From: Glebionis coronaria
Taxonomy: Eukaryota; Streptophyta; Magnoliopsida; Asterales; Asteraceae
Reading direction: 5' to 3'
Assembly (NCBI GenBank): GCA_025667525.1
Contig: CM046876.1
Span: 25,569,224 to 25,633,223 of the forward strand
DNA length: 64,000 nt
Below, piece after piece: positions 36,875 to 50,202 of the stretch (positions are counted from its first letter, which is position 1; every line of letters begins with the position of its first letter). The translations under genes and the position numbers were made by a program. The notes below the pieces were generated by a model. The model was not told the origin of the DNA. It made no database searches and saw only the letters and a program-made list of their open reading frames with translations.

Positions 36875-39800
36875 TGTGACAATCCGTCAATTTCAGGTCG
36901 ATATTTTAATCTCGACTATTAAGTATTATATGTTTTCTTTAACAAGGAATACATTAAGTATCGATATTATATTCTCAAATTATCATATGAATGATTTTAT
37001 TGTAATTATGTTTATTTCTCGTGTTTTACGTTTTAACAAATGACGAGAACTATTAGTGATTATAACAACCTGAAAATTTTGACCAACGTTTAAACAAAGA
37101 TTTACGGAACTTGTTAATTATTTTCAATAATTCAACGAAGATCGTCTTAACTAAATTTAAATTTATTTTGAACATTTTTCTATAATTGGACGAACTGAGA
37201 AATTTAAAACTTTTACGTTTACGTTTCATAAATTAAATAATTATTATTTAATTACTTGTACTATTTTTCGAAGTTTTAGAGTCGGAATGAGCAAAAATAA
37301 TAAAAATAATAGTTGAAACGATTCAAAACTAAAACTTTAAAAATACGAAGGAATAGTATTTTTCATTATATTCTAAAACGTTGCTAATAATGTGAGTATT
37401 AGAGTTTATGTTTTATTTTTACGGTGAAATCTAACCGAAATAGCTAAATTAATTAAACGAGCGTTTAAATAAATAATAGCAAATATTTTCGAGACGCGAC
37501 GAAGTAAGGACTCATTTTTATTGGAAAAATGATATTAAAAACGATAGCGCAAGTCTAGTGACTTGAATCGTCCGATAAGTCGTCCAAACGAGCCTCAAAC
37601 GATTATTGAACAAAAGTAAATAAAACATTTACGAAATCTACCCTAAAGTATTTTATACTTGCCACTTTGCTTTTATACTTCTTGGTATAAATAGAAAATA
37701 AAAGCCATTTTTCCTCATTTCACCTCAAACAAAAACACACACACTTTATAAAAGCTCTCAAGCTTTCATTAATGGCTTCCACCGGAAAACTTTTCCGGCG
37801 AAGTTTTCCGGCGACCTCCATCTTTTCTGGCAAGACCAAAAGTGCTCCTAAACCCCGTATCTACACGAATCCCACACCCACTCTCCTCCACTCGCTGCCA
37901 CCTTGCGCCACCGCCGCCGTGGTGGTATTTTTCTCGCCGCCGCCACCTTATGGTGGTGTGTGGGTGACAAATTTGCCATCTTTCCTAGTGGGTATACCAT
38001 AAAAACCCAAAAAACATGTAGATCTAGTCCGGATCTTTGCATGCATGACAATTACATCAAGTGAAACTTGTAGATCTAGTCCGGATCTATACATGCATGA
38101 TGGTTACATCAAGGGAAACATGTAGATCTAGTCTGGATTTATCCATGCATGGTGGTCACATCAAGTGTTGACAAGATCTTGGATAGTTGCTTGCATGCAT
38201 CACTCATTAGTACAACGACTTTGATAATCATTGTAAGATCTACATCTCGTTCTTAAATATTATTCCTTTTATTATTCTTGATCTTATATATATACGAAAT
38301 TGATTAATGAGTCTTGTGACATTGTATATGAATTTTTGACACTAAAATAAAGCTAAACGAGCCCTAGTAATGATTTGATTTATACGATTTTCGAAAGGTA
38401 GATAAAACAGATTTCAAGCCGAACTCAGTAGGTTTAAGATACTTAAAAGTTATATATTAAGATAGACAATTGTTTTGTGATTAATTTCCCAATTGGCTCG
38501 TCCTGTGACGAATTTTTGATAGTGGGATATGACCAAAATAGTGAAAACTAGTCAGATCTGAACATACTATTTTGATGAACTGTTTTCTCGTAAAATTTGT
38601 ATACTGACCTATGATTATGTAAAACTAAAAGTTTTATCTAAAATCATGAAGAAGTAAAATCAATCGGATGGTTTACCAGTTATTTATGGTTTGGAAATGG
38701 GGGCCAAAATAGTAAAAACTAGTCAGATCTGGACATACTGTCTTGACGGACTGTTTTCTCATATAAGAACTCAGAATCATTGAAAAAGGTAGGACTTTAG
38801 GTTGTAGATAAAATCATGAAAAAGTAGAATCAATCGGATGGTTTACCAATTATTTACGGGTTGGAAATGACGGTCAAAATGGTGAAAACGAGTTTGGCTG
38901 CCCAAAAACAGCCAACTCTTCTAAGGGACAAAATGGGTTAATTAGCTACGAAAAGTATAAATTGGGGATAATTAGACTTGTAATCAATAAATTACATGAG
39001 TTAATAATGATTTTGGTAAAAAGAACACACTTAGATTATTTAGGGTTCAAGAGATATGAGTAAATTAGCGGGACATGTCGGGAAAATTGTAATAAACGGA
39101 CTATACCCCATTAACGTAAAAAGTGATGTTTTCATACAAACCGACGTGGTAGGACCCACTTGTTGGGAATTTTAGACTTAGTTATATACTGATAATTATG
39201 GAACCCGAGACCCGACCAACATAAAATATTAAGTGTACGTGTTTGTGATGCGTTCTAGAACCCAAAAACTATATAAAATGGACTTGGGCCATAAAAGCCC
39301 GACTTACACTTGTAATGACTATTGGACCATTATTGGGCCTGAGATTTATAACCAAGTTAGAAGTGAAATACTGATTTTAAATGGACCTAAGTTATATAAT
39401 CTTGTAATGGGCCACTATTGGGCTTAAGATGGGATATAATTATCAAATTGGATATTACACTAAAATGGTTAAATTTTCATCTAAAAGTTTTATAAAGAAT
39501 CATAAAACTTATGCAATGTCCAAGAACTTATTAAAAAATACTTATTACGTATATGTACGATTCATTTATCGTCTCGAGCCTAAGACGTGCCTCATTATCT
39601 TTAGGTCTCGTGTGATCATGTATCGACCATTGATATTTATTCTCGATTGACGTTCGTTCTCTATCAACTATTGTGACGATTGTATCAGGTGAGTCTATAG
39701 CCTCGCTTTTAACATGTTTACTTGTTTTATAAAACCCGCGAGGGGGATAACATGCTTTTTTTATTAAAAATAAAGAGTACAACTATAAGTTACGGTAAAC

Positions 39801-40353
39801 CAATTGAATGGTGCAACTAGTAGTTGTGGAAGCTCTATTTTACTTGAAAAGTAATTATTGAAAATGAAGGGTACAACAAGAGTTGCTGTAAACCCATGAA
39901 TGGGTGCAACCAGAAGTTGTGGTAAACCCTATTTCTTTTAAAATAGAACAAAAGGGACCCGATTGTATGCTTAGATGAAAGTTATTACATAAGTTAGCTT
40001 TAGCCTTAAAAGACCCCCTAAATCATGAATTGTTAATCGAAAGAACGCTAATACTATGGATAGATCTATCGGGGTGACACCCACTCTGGTCGCGACTAGC
40101 TATCGTGTGGTGTTGTGATGCACTAGTAATGAAACATCGGATGCATTGTTACAGAGAAATATACGCACTTGGCTAGGTGTGTTGGGCTGAAATAGTATAT
40201 GTTAACGTTCAATGTCACGAGGTTTATGTATTGACACCGATAATTATGTCCGCACAACATAATTGTCTTTCGATGAATTATTAACCATGGAAGGTTATTT
40301 AAAATACTTATGTTCTCTTTATTTAAATTAAACTCTATAGATTCACTCGGCAA
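36875..40353 (+). repeat. Right LTR of LARD-like element, truncated
   Basis: Begins TGTGACAATCCGTC and is colinear with the left LTR to GATTCACTCGGCAA (40353). The last ~322 bp of the LTR are missing. It carries a 20-bp T/A-rich insertion near 39755 compared with the left copy. Confidence 0.85.
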
Positions 40354-41169
40354 GAATTTAGAAATGGGAGTTTACTGATATTCAGGGTGTAAATAATGTT
40401 TGGGGAGTTTGGATTAAGGGTTATGAAATCCGGTAGAACTTAGTAATCTATCATTTGGTTATTACATAGTGTTAGGCATTAGCTTAATCAAGATTAACAT
40501 GTGTGTTTTATTGATTTAGTCGATTTGCAAGGACTTGTGAAGTAGTTGAGCATCAATGTGAGTTTTATACTCTTATTTTTTTATGTTTTTGGAGATGAAA
40601 ATGAAGAAAGTTTTTTAAATGGTTATATTGTGATGTGTGTCATTAATTATGTTTGACTTGTTTGTTAATAATATGAGATGATAGCCTAATGTATAGTTCT
40701 AGCTATTAGACTTTTAAGTGTGTAAGTGACTTAAGGATCAAAGAGGTTTTTCCACCTCATATGCTTAAATGCTTATATGCACATTTTTTTATATGTTTAT
40801 GATGTCAATTTCATATAATAATAAAAAAACTTGACATTTATTTACATATGTTTATTATGTCAATTTCGTATAATGATAAAAAAACTTGACATTTATTTAC
40901 GTGACTAAAACCTATGACTCTCACCAACATTGCTGTCGGAGATTTAAGAATCATTTATAGGTGAGCTTGACCTAGGAAAAGCGGCTAGAAAGAGTATATG
41001 TAGAGTCTTTGATTTTATTTATGCAGTTTGATACTTGAACTTGTTTTGAATCATTTGCACTATATGTTTTAAATATTTAGTTGTTAGCCTCAAAACAAAA
41101 TATTGTGTCAAACAAGAATGTTCGATCATAGGTTTATATTATATTTATTAGAACGTTGTAATAGTTAGT
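40354..41169. other. LTR-like fragment, unassigned
   Basis: No coding sequence. CCTATGACTCTCAC (about 40911) recurs at 44706 and is followed in both by a similar run ending in AGGTGAG, so this may be a piece of the same LTR family as 44594-45091. An 80-bp stretch at about 40790-40900 is a near tandem duplication (TATGTTTATGATGTCAATTT / TATGTTTATTATGTCAATTT). Confidence 0.4.
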
Positions 41170-41739
41170 TAAAATAGTCGTGACATTACGGACTTGATGG
41201 CTAGCTTAAAAGGCCTCTTTTAAGGTACTAAGCATTTATTCAAGCCCGGCCCAAAACATATATAGTCCATTAGAGAGCCCGCATGTGGGTTGACTATATA
41301 AGCACCCTCCTAGCATGTTAGGAGGGTTGAAGCTTTCATTTCTTAATCTAATTTTCACCTAGTTAATCACCTCTCTCTCTACTTTCTCTCACTACTTTCT
41401 CTCTCTAAAATTCAAATCTTTTCCATCTCATTTCTTTAATCCATCATCATATAATTAGGGACAACAATTTTCAATTGGTATCAATTGCCATGGGGTAGAT
41501 TCGTGTTTAGTTTGTGGTTATTATTTTTTATTCATGTGATTTTAATCTTCAAATCATCTTGTTTTAAAAAAATTTGTGTTTTCGAGCTCTAAATCTTCGT
41601 ACAAATTGCCTACAAAGTTGTGATAGGAATTCGTGTTACTTATTTTGGTGATCTTTAGGAAAAGATTGGAAGTTTTGGCTTGATTATTGGGTAAAAATTC
41701 GTCATTTTTAATCTTTTGGTTAGTTTACTATTCAGAATA

Positions 41740-42330
41740 AGGGATTTGATAAGTCGGGAAACTAGGGTTTTGACATATTCCGACTTGTGAGTTGGTTTAT
41801 TCCGGATTAAGATCAGCAAGGTTATTCCGAATAGTAGTGAGAACGTTTATTACGGATTAAGATCGGCAAGGTTTATTCCATTGCAAGAAGAATTATTCCG
41901 GATTACACGTAGAAGACGTATTCCGGATTAGCCAAAGTTTTATTCCGAATTGCAAGAAGAAGTATTCTGGATTAGGTCTTGAAGTCTTCATATTCCGGAT
42001 AAGGTTAGGTTATATTATTCCGGATGAGGTCGTATTTTGGTTATTCCGATTAAGGTCAAGTTTACATTCCGGATTACAGATACACTCTTTATTCCGGATT
42101 ACGGATTCTGAAGAAGGTGGGTTCTTCTTATTCCGAATAAGGTCTAGTTTCACGCATTCTGGATTACGTTTGGAAACAATATTCTGAATAAGGTAAGGAA
42201 ATTTTTCATTATTCCGAATTATTTGGTTCTTAGTATTCCGGATAGGTCAAGAAGTTGATTCCGAATAAGGTTCAAATCAACTATTCCGGATTAGGTTGAG
42301 TTCATTGGATTTTGAATTGTTCTTTGAAGA
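41740..42330 (+). repeat. Leader with repeated ATTCCGGATTA motif
   Basis: About 20 irregularly spaced copies of TTATTCCGGATTA and variants (ATTCCGAATAAGGT) between primer binding site and gag. They contain CCGGAAT half-palindromes. Noncoding. Confidence 0.75.
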
Positions 42331-42525
42331 GTTATTCCGACTTATTGACTTATAAAATTTTCAAAAACGAGATTTTGAAAATTTTTAACGTGTGATTTTT
42401 AGTCTAAGAATTTTTGGTTTCTTACGAAGACATTGTTTCGGGTTTTTAACATCATTTCTTGAAGTCTCAACCACAAGCTACTCACAACAACATCTACTTA
42501 AGATTCTATTCACTTCATTTTCGAG

Positions 42526-44593
42526 ATGGATTCTACTACTGAATATCGTATTACTAATAACAACATCATGGTGGCGGGTAATAAAGAGAGACCCCCAATC
42601 CTTGTGACTGGTCGATATGCACAATGGCAATCATGATTCCTTCGATATCTTGACACCAAACCCAATGGTAATGTTCTTCGATGTTGCATCAAAGAAGGAC
42701 CCTATACTCTCACTACAATAACCATTCCTGCAATTCCACCAACCGACTCGACGACCGGTTTCGATGAACAAACAATTGAGGAAACATATGAGAACACTTC
42801 AAAATAGAAACGTGCTTGGATTGATGTAGAGAAAGAAGCAATCTATTTGATTCTCAGTGGGATTGGGGATGATATTTACTCAACGATTGATGCATGCTCT
42901 ACTACGAAAGAAATGTGGTTTGCCATTAAACGCTTGCAACAAGGTGAATCACTTAACAAGCAAGATGTCAAAACTAACTTGTTCTGGAACTTTGGTAATT
43001 TTACTTCATTGGATGGGGAATCAATTGATTCATATTACTCAAGGTTCTACAAGATGATGAATGACATGACAAGAAACAATTTGCAAGTCTCCACCATACA
43101 AGTCAATGTGCAATTTCTATAGCAACTTAAACCAGAGTGGACACGGTTCGTAACTTTGGTGAAACAACAGAGTATGTTAGACGAGGTCAACAATCACACG
43201 CTCTGACATTTTGAAACAATTTCAGAATAAGGCGAATGAACTTCGAGCTGAAAGGATAACAAAGACTGCTAATCCACTTGCTTTGGTGTCTACCACTCAA
43301 CACGTTCAAGATCATCGCTGTCGTGCTCCAAAGTCATACTCCACTACATCCTCCTCACTAAGATACTCCACTACATCCTCCTCACCAAGATACTCCACTT
43401 CATCTAAGTATTCAGCTCTCACAAGGTCACGAGACAAAGAACCAAGAGCAACATCACCATCACCTGAGCCATCATCTGAAGAGGACAGTGATGAAGAACT
43501 AGCTCAGAAGGATAGGGAGATGAAACAAAAAATAGTTTTCATTATGAAGACCTACAAGAAAATCATCAAACCCACCAACAACAATCTTCGAACATCATCA
43601 AATACAAGGAACCAATATGTTGAGAGTTCTCGAAGGTATGATACACGTCAACGTGATGAAAGTCCTCCTAGGTATGATCGACGTAATCCAACACATGTTG
43701 AGGTTTCTGCACGGTATGATCGACAAAATGCTAAGTATGATACTCAGAGGATTGCTACTGCTGTTGGGAATAGGGAAACTCTTGGTACTCAAGTGGTTAA
43801 GCAAAGTAGGATTTAATGCTTTAATTGTTAAGGCTATGGGCATATTGCAAAGGAATGTAGGAACCCAAAATGGGTTAGAGAATCTGGCTATCATAAGGAA
43901 AAGATGTTGTTATGAAAGAAGATGGAAGCTGGGGTTAAATTATCGGTTGAGGAAGGAGCAATTCTTGATGACACTGATGATGAAGCCTCTGACCAAGAAC
44001 TTTAAGCACATTACTCGTACATGGCAAAGGTTGAATAAGTTCTCAACGTCATTGAAGATGACAATGGTCCTATATTTGATACTGAGCCAATCGATAAGGT
44101 ACACACTGAAGAGGAATATAATGTGTTTGGTAATACTCATGAGCATCCTGAGCTACCCAAAGCCATTAATGACACATGTATGATGGAAACGGTTGATAGC
44201 AATACCACACCCGATTCATCAGACATGTGCAATAATGAGTCTGAGGATGATCAACATGAAAATGAGTATGATGATGATGAGGAGCGTATTGCTCTTGCTA
44301 ATTTAATTGCTTCTGTACAAAAAGATGTCAAAGAAACTATAAAAAGTCAAAAGCAATTAAAGAAGGCAAACACTACGCTCACTCAAAATTTTGAAGAATG
44401 CAAAGCTGCTCTAATTAAATCTAGTGAGACCATTGATAGCTACAGAGCTCAGCTTCTTCAAAAGACCAATGATACTGAGGGGTACAAAGGGTGTTTAATT
44501 AACGTCAAAAAGGACGATTTTCAACAGAAATATAATGAAACTCTTAAGCTTCTCGAACAAGAGAAACGTAATTATAACACCTCTTTGAGCTAG
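42526..44593 (+). pseudogene. Copia gag polyprotein, broken
   Basis: Starts at ATG 42526 with the GRYAQWQS block typical of plant copia gag (UBN2 type), then AIYLILSGIGDDIYSTIDAC, LQQGESLNKQDVKTNLFW, SYYSRFYKMMNDM and ANPLAL. Breaks: stops at 42634-42636 (TGA), 42805-42807 (TAG) and 43120-43122 (TAG), a frameshift near 43200, and stop 43814-43816. A CCHC knuckle follows (CFNC...GYGHIAKEC) but with a TAA inside it at about 43829. The last frame, 44123-44593, is an acidic and coiled-coil segment ending in a stop. Normal copia elements continue into protease; here that is gone. Confidence 0.85.
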
Positions 44594-45091
44594 TTGTTAA
44601 TCTTGAATGCTAGTTGTTAATACATAATTGTAGCACATTGTTCATATGTTGTTTTGTTAATGGTTGTTATTCACAGCTTATAACTGATTTGGCGTTGGAG
44701 TCTAAACCTATGACTCTCACAAACTTTATGTTCACGTGTTTTAGTGTCTCTTTCAGGTGAGAATGTGGTTAAGCGTGAGAATAGGAGTGGCTAGATGGAA
44801 GGCTTAGGATTGCATTTGGAGGAACCCCCTTTCCTCTTAGTCTTTATTTATGTTTGAATAAGTGATACTTTGTAGACACCTATATGTTTGTTATTTGTTA
44901 ATTTTATGTCTTTCCTAAGAGGTAGACCTATTACCTACTTACCTAGACGCCTGCATTGTTTGAGATATCTTCATGATATTGTGTCACCATTTATGATATT
45001 TCCATTTCATTTAGTTATCTCTATAGAAACGCTATTGTTGTGATGACATCCATACATCGCGCCCCATATTCCGGCATGGTGGGGTGTGACA
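44594..45091 (+). repeat. 3' end of an old gypsy LTR
   Basis: Ends GGTGGGGTGTGACA and is followed by a tRNA-Met primer binding site, so it is the tail of a 5' LTR. Its upstream part is not continuous here, replaced by the copia fragment. Confidence 0.6.
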
Positions 45092-48000
45092 GAATGGTAT
45101 CAGAGACAATGGTTATAGGGAATTAGGTTGCCTAGTCTAGTCTATAGCTTAAGGATCCCTGCATATAGGCGTCATAGGATTACATGTGGTCTTGATTGTT
45201 TTTTCCTAAAATTGTTTTTTTTTTGAATTTTGACAAGTATGAGTTGAATTGTAGTTGCCCATACTTAGTCACCTGTTAATTTCGGTTTTGCTTTTGATAT
45301 ATAAATTACTTTCACCATAGTAAGTTATTTGGTTTACCTAATGTATAGTATTTTTCTTTTGATGTTTAAGTCATGTTCCCTAAGAATCATGTGGTGATTC
45401 GAGTTACTAGGAGTAGGTGGATAGGAAGGATTTTAAGTTGTTTCCACTCTTATGGGCGACATGACTTATAACTGATTATGATGTTGTGTTGGATTTTTTC
45501 TATGCTGTTTTAGCTAGACTATGGATTTACGTATTCCAAGAGTTTGACTATATTAATTTAATAGATGGAGTTTTGGACCTTATTGTTTATGTGGTTATGA
45601 GCTTATATGAGTAGATGGATTTATGTGTTATATGTTGTATTGATTCTTATAAGTGTCATCATAGGAGGGAGTGCATTGAGGAAAGGGTAATTGTATAAGT
45701 ATGGAGGCCAACATAGTTATACAAGTACCACAACTTCAATGGGTTCTTAAGTATGATTGCATGAAAGAGGGTTAGTACATGCTTGTATATGATGACCTGT
45801 GGATTTTGGGTATATGTATAAAATATGGGTTTATGTAACGATTGCCTACTATATGGCTATTTTTTAGTGTGTTAAATGTTTTGGGTTATACTCATGTTGT
45901 GTGATTATGTGGTCACACGATATGGACTGGTTTTAGTGGTGGGTTTGATGCCTTGTTGTAAGAGGGTGATTAATCGTATGGAAAAAACGAGTGTATGACG
46001 CGATTGATTGATCTGACATGTATGGTAACGAGTATGTTTTGGGTGATTTAATAGGTATATATATGCGGATGTATATATACTAGAATGTGTTAAGTTATGA
46101 TATATGGTCTTTTAGTAGTTATTATAACTTGAACGTACCTTGTGTTTACTCGTGTTTTATGGTGATGAAGTTTGATGGAGTTCCAACGACGTTTTGAGTT
46201 TTTTTGTATGTGTGTCTACATTCGGGTATGTATTTTAATTATTGAGAACTACTAAATTTTCTTTTAAATAAGTTTGGCTAATTACAGGAAATCGATTTTG
46301 AAAATAATTTGTAAGTGTATGGTATGATATCGTGACTTACATATCTTTTTTAAGTTTGTGGTAGTAAGTTAAAAAAAAAATCTTGAAAATGATTGGATTA
46401 GTTTTCTAGGTAACATGTGATAATACATTTTAAAGAGGTAAAGAAATTTTACAAAAAAAATTTCTTAAGTGGAGTTAAAATTTTAGAAGTATTTAACTAG
46501 ACGGAAAAAGTAAAAAGAGAGATTTTATTATAGTAATGATAATAATAACACCGCACCTTGTAAACGTGTAGTAGTTTAGTTATAACAAGCCTAAACGGAT
46601 TTTATAAAATAATAATAATAAATATATAGAATAAAATGAAAAAAACACACTATATTTTGTAAACATCTATTGGTTTCATAATAACAAGTGAAATAAGTTT
46701 ATATGAGTAAACAAGATAATGGTTAGAATAAGATTGTAGTATACTAACTAATTGATATCTTTGATAAAATAATTAAGATAAAAGATGAGTTTATGGTTAA
46801 AAACGAGTATGATTGATTTTATTATTATTGAAGTTTGGTTCTTACGAGAAGTAACTAATTGGGGCGAAAGTTTAAAATTTTCTAAGGTATCGAAATTTGG
46901 TGATACTAATCGTGACGAGTCTAATTTTTCATTGTTGGCACACTCCATGGTTCTTTCGGATTACATTGTTTTGTTTTGAGCTGTTTTGGCTAGGGTTCAT
47001 TATGGTTGATCTTTCGGTTTACCCTATATTTGTAATGGGACGCGATTGTTCGGAATTCGTTTGGTACACATCATGGTTGATTTAGTTATGAGGTTGCGGA
47101 AATGTTAGGATGAGATGATAGAGTTGGGTAGTATTACTTATGGTTAGATATTAAATGGAGAGATGTCTTTTAGTTTAAAGGTTGTGTTGAGAGAATAGTT
47201 AAGATTTATGGAGTTTTGAAACTTAGATTGGTTACGGGAATAAAGGAGTAAGTAAAGTTAGTTGACTGGTCGTGGGAACGAGATGTCATGCTATGAGAAG
47301 TTGGTTGAAGTACCATTAGGAGATTGATGAAAGTACCAGCGGATGTGAGGGTAGAGTAGAAATTTTCTACTAATGGAAAGATTGGGCAAATAACACGCAA
47401 GGGAATTGGTATAGTTATGGAGGCGAGGTAGTAGTAGACACGTGAAGGAAAACATAGATGTGAAACAATGATTGGTAGGAGGTTGATTAATGGTGTTTAC
47501 AACAAGTAAGGAAGAGTGATCCATTGAGGTGTTGAAGTACGTTTAGAAATATTGTGGTAGATGAGTTGAAGTTAGAGGCTACTGGGTAGTGTGAAGTTCC
47601 TAGGTAACATCATAGAGACGAGAAGGAGTGCGTGAAGAGCTACATCGTGAATCAAGGAGTTGAAAGGACTACGTGTCGGCTGCTAGAAGGAAGCAAGAGA
47701 TTTCGAAGGAGTCATAGGAGTTGCAAGGACTGGAAAGGTGACAAGCACTATGATGGGAATCTCCGTATGGTTCGTGACGAAGAAGGACAGATCGAGTACC
47801 AGAGTGGAGTTACAAAGAGCTGAACTAGTGGATCATGATGAATTGAATACATAACATGGGAGATTAAGAACTCGTGGAGGTAATAAGGGGAGTCGAGTGA
47901 CTACGCGGATAGAATTTTTTTGGCAATCAATATCGAGGGTTGAGTAATGAAGCTGAGGTGAATAAGTTCATGGAGAAGTGATTAGCGAGTCGATTTTGTG

Positions 48001-49636
48001 AAGGTGCTATGAAAGATCTTTGGAAGAGACAGTTATACTTTATCCAATGCACTAGGGATTTCCATAGAACTGATGAATGAAGTATGGAATTTCTGTTGGA
48101 CGGGATAGTGTAAGAATTAGGGAGAACCATGGAAGGAGATAACCAAGTATTCCTAGAAGATGATGATTGAAAGTACCTCATGTTGGGTGCAAGATCAAAA
48201 TAGAAGTATGACATTTGAATACGAATTTAAAATATGGCTTAGTTTAGATAAATGGAAACTAATATGGGTATAAGATGAGAGTTTGATCCGCATGGGATCA
48301 CATAAAACTCTAGTCTATCCTATTAGGAGGGAGTAGGAGAACTGATTGTAAGGAAAAACAAGTAAAGCTACTTGGAAAAATTTTGAGGTATAGATGACTT
48401 GAAAGACGGGAAGCATAACATCGTGATCTATGTCATGAGCTGAGGAAGAAGAAGGAAGTGTGGATAGATGCGAATCATGAATGAAATAGGCCGAGATATG
48501 AACCGAAGGTAAAACTTTGGTATAGCCTAATGAGTAGACTAAGGCACTAAGCATGCTAATATTGTTGTAGTGTGGAAAGGAAATGGTACTGACCTACACT
48601 GTTTGATTGGAAGGCTTAGTATCGATAATCAAATGGTTGAGGAGTTATAGATGTGATGTGTCATGAGAGACGAAGGGCTTGGTCTAACTAAGACAAGATG
48701 AGGAGCACTATGACCTTGAAGGTAAGACATTGTGTAGGTATAAAGGAAGTGTTGAGTATCAGGGAAAAAAATCTTTCATGGAGAAAAGTGAGAAAGAAGT
48801 GTATAGGTGCTACTAATGATCTATCCAAATTTTATGGAAGTAGTTGTAGCATGGGTTTGGATGGCAGTTGATAGACTAACTGAGATAACCGTCCTTTTGT
48901 TGATGTGTATAGATCATAAGTTGATTTGGATTAGAAGAGCCTCGTTGTGATAAACTAATCAATATGTAAAATATCGTCATAGGTCACTTGTGTAAGGAAA
49001 TTGGAATTTTTAAGTAGTTTGTAGTATGGACTAAAGGGAGTTGATGAAAATGATTGGATATGAGTATATCCAGCTAATTAGAAAATGATGGAAGAAGTGG
49101 GAAATTGATACAAGTATAGGAGTCGTATTGAGAGCTTGGGTGACTGATTTAGAGGGATGTGGAAAACTCGTTAGCGATGTCTAATTTTTCATATAATGAT
49201 ATTTATCATACTAGAAGTCGATGAATTCCATTTGAGGCACTATACGGAAGGATAGGGTGAGTTGTCCTTATGGTGGACTAAAATTAGTGAGAGAGACTAC
49301 TAATGTGGAAATGGTGTTTGTGGAAAGGATGAGAGTAACAAGAGATGATATATTGAAAAAGAGTAAATCACTAGAGTTTAGTGACAAAGTTATGTAGGAA
49401 GTTTCACCTATAGTAATGGGTGGCATGTTTTGGTAAAAGGGAAAAGTTGATGACGAGTTTTGTAGGTCCATTTATGATATTTGGAAAGATTGGACCAGTA
49501 TCTTATGGGTATAGAATTACCTAGGAAATTGAATGGTATACATGCTATATTTCATGTATTAAGATTGGTAAATGTTGTTTGAGAATACGTATTTGCACGT
49601 ATGGTTATTCGGGATTTGTGTTGATAAGATTCTTCG
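45092..49636 (+). mobile_element. Old decayed Ty3/gypsy element, left part
   Basis: The primer binding site (TGGTATCAGAG from 45095) is followed by 4.5 kb without intact frames. From 48846 the translation keeps integrase blocks. The element is interrupted at 49636 by the younger gypsy and resumes at 61203. Region 45107-48840 shows no recognisable gag, protease or reverse transcriptase by eye. Confidence 0.75.
48846..49560 (+). pseudogene. Integrase remnant of old gypsy
   Basis: Fragments in changing frames match the integrase of the younger element: VAWVWMAVDRLTEITVLLLM (compare [17 protein letters not shown]), IPFEALYGRIG at about 49225 (compare [10 protein letters not shown]), and GPFMIFGKIGPVSYGYRI at 49468-49521 (compare GPFMIIQRIGLVAYKL). 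Stops and indels are frequent. The two elements are thus relatives of different age. Confidence 0.8.
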
Positions 49637-50129
49637 TGTGACAACCCAAACCGAGGTCATTGCTTAATCTTATTTTACGATTATTTTTGAAATTTTTGAA
49701 TGAGTTTGAACTATATTTATTTTTGGAGGTTTAAGTTTAAACCGATGTTGGAAGGTCTATATTTAATATTTATTAAGTATAAGGAGTATTAGAAAGCGTG
49801 ATGTCGATGGATGCCAAATACTTTACGTCTTATTGTCGGTTGTTCGATTTTTGTCATTTTTGAGGTTTTATTTTAAATGACGTGTTAAGTCGAGTCGAGA
49901 GTCGATATTATTATTTTTGAGGTACGTTTTAAATTTTTAAAAGTATCTTTATGAAACCCGAGCCCCGTAAATATTTTGAAAATTGACTAATAGTTATTTT
50001 CCGCTTTTTAGCTAACTATTTTCATTTTTAGCCACAACTATTGCCAAATTGCAACCAAGGTCCCTACACCACTATATAAAAGCTTAAACAATACACACAC
50101 TCTCATTTTCACCACTCAAAATTTTCACC

Positions 50130-50202
<73 letters not shown>

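Larger units (their letters stand above)
27326..40353 (+). mobile_element. LARD-like Ty3/gypsy element with ~3.8 kb LTRs
   Basis: Long direct repeats at 27326-31087 and 36875-40353 are similar throughout. The first is followed by a tRNA-Met primer binding site and the second is preceded by GATCCAAATTTGGTGGGGATAA, the usual pre-LTR purine-rich stretch. The interior (5.8 kb) has only a gag remnant near its 3' end and no pol. The right LTR is cut short at 40353. A very long LTR with a noncoding interior is the pattern called LARD. The left boundary is approximate because the first bases (TTTGAAAATCC versus TGTGACAATCC) have decayed. Confidence 0.85.
41170..44593 (+). mobile_element. Ty1/copia fragment: LTR end, leader, gag
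   Basis: A TATA box (TATATAA, 41295-41301) and CT-rich leader are followed by a decayed primer binding site (TGGTATCA at 41476-41483). Next come a leader of degenerate repeats and a copia gag from 42526. Protease, integrase and reverse transcriptase are absent: the element stops at about 44593 against unrelated gypsy LTR sequence. The left limit is approximate. Confidence 0.75.

Noticed and set aside
37772..38002. 76-codon frame in the right LTR
   Set aside because: The same position in the left LTR has a premature stop and frameshift; it is LTR leader sequence.
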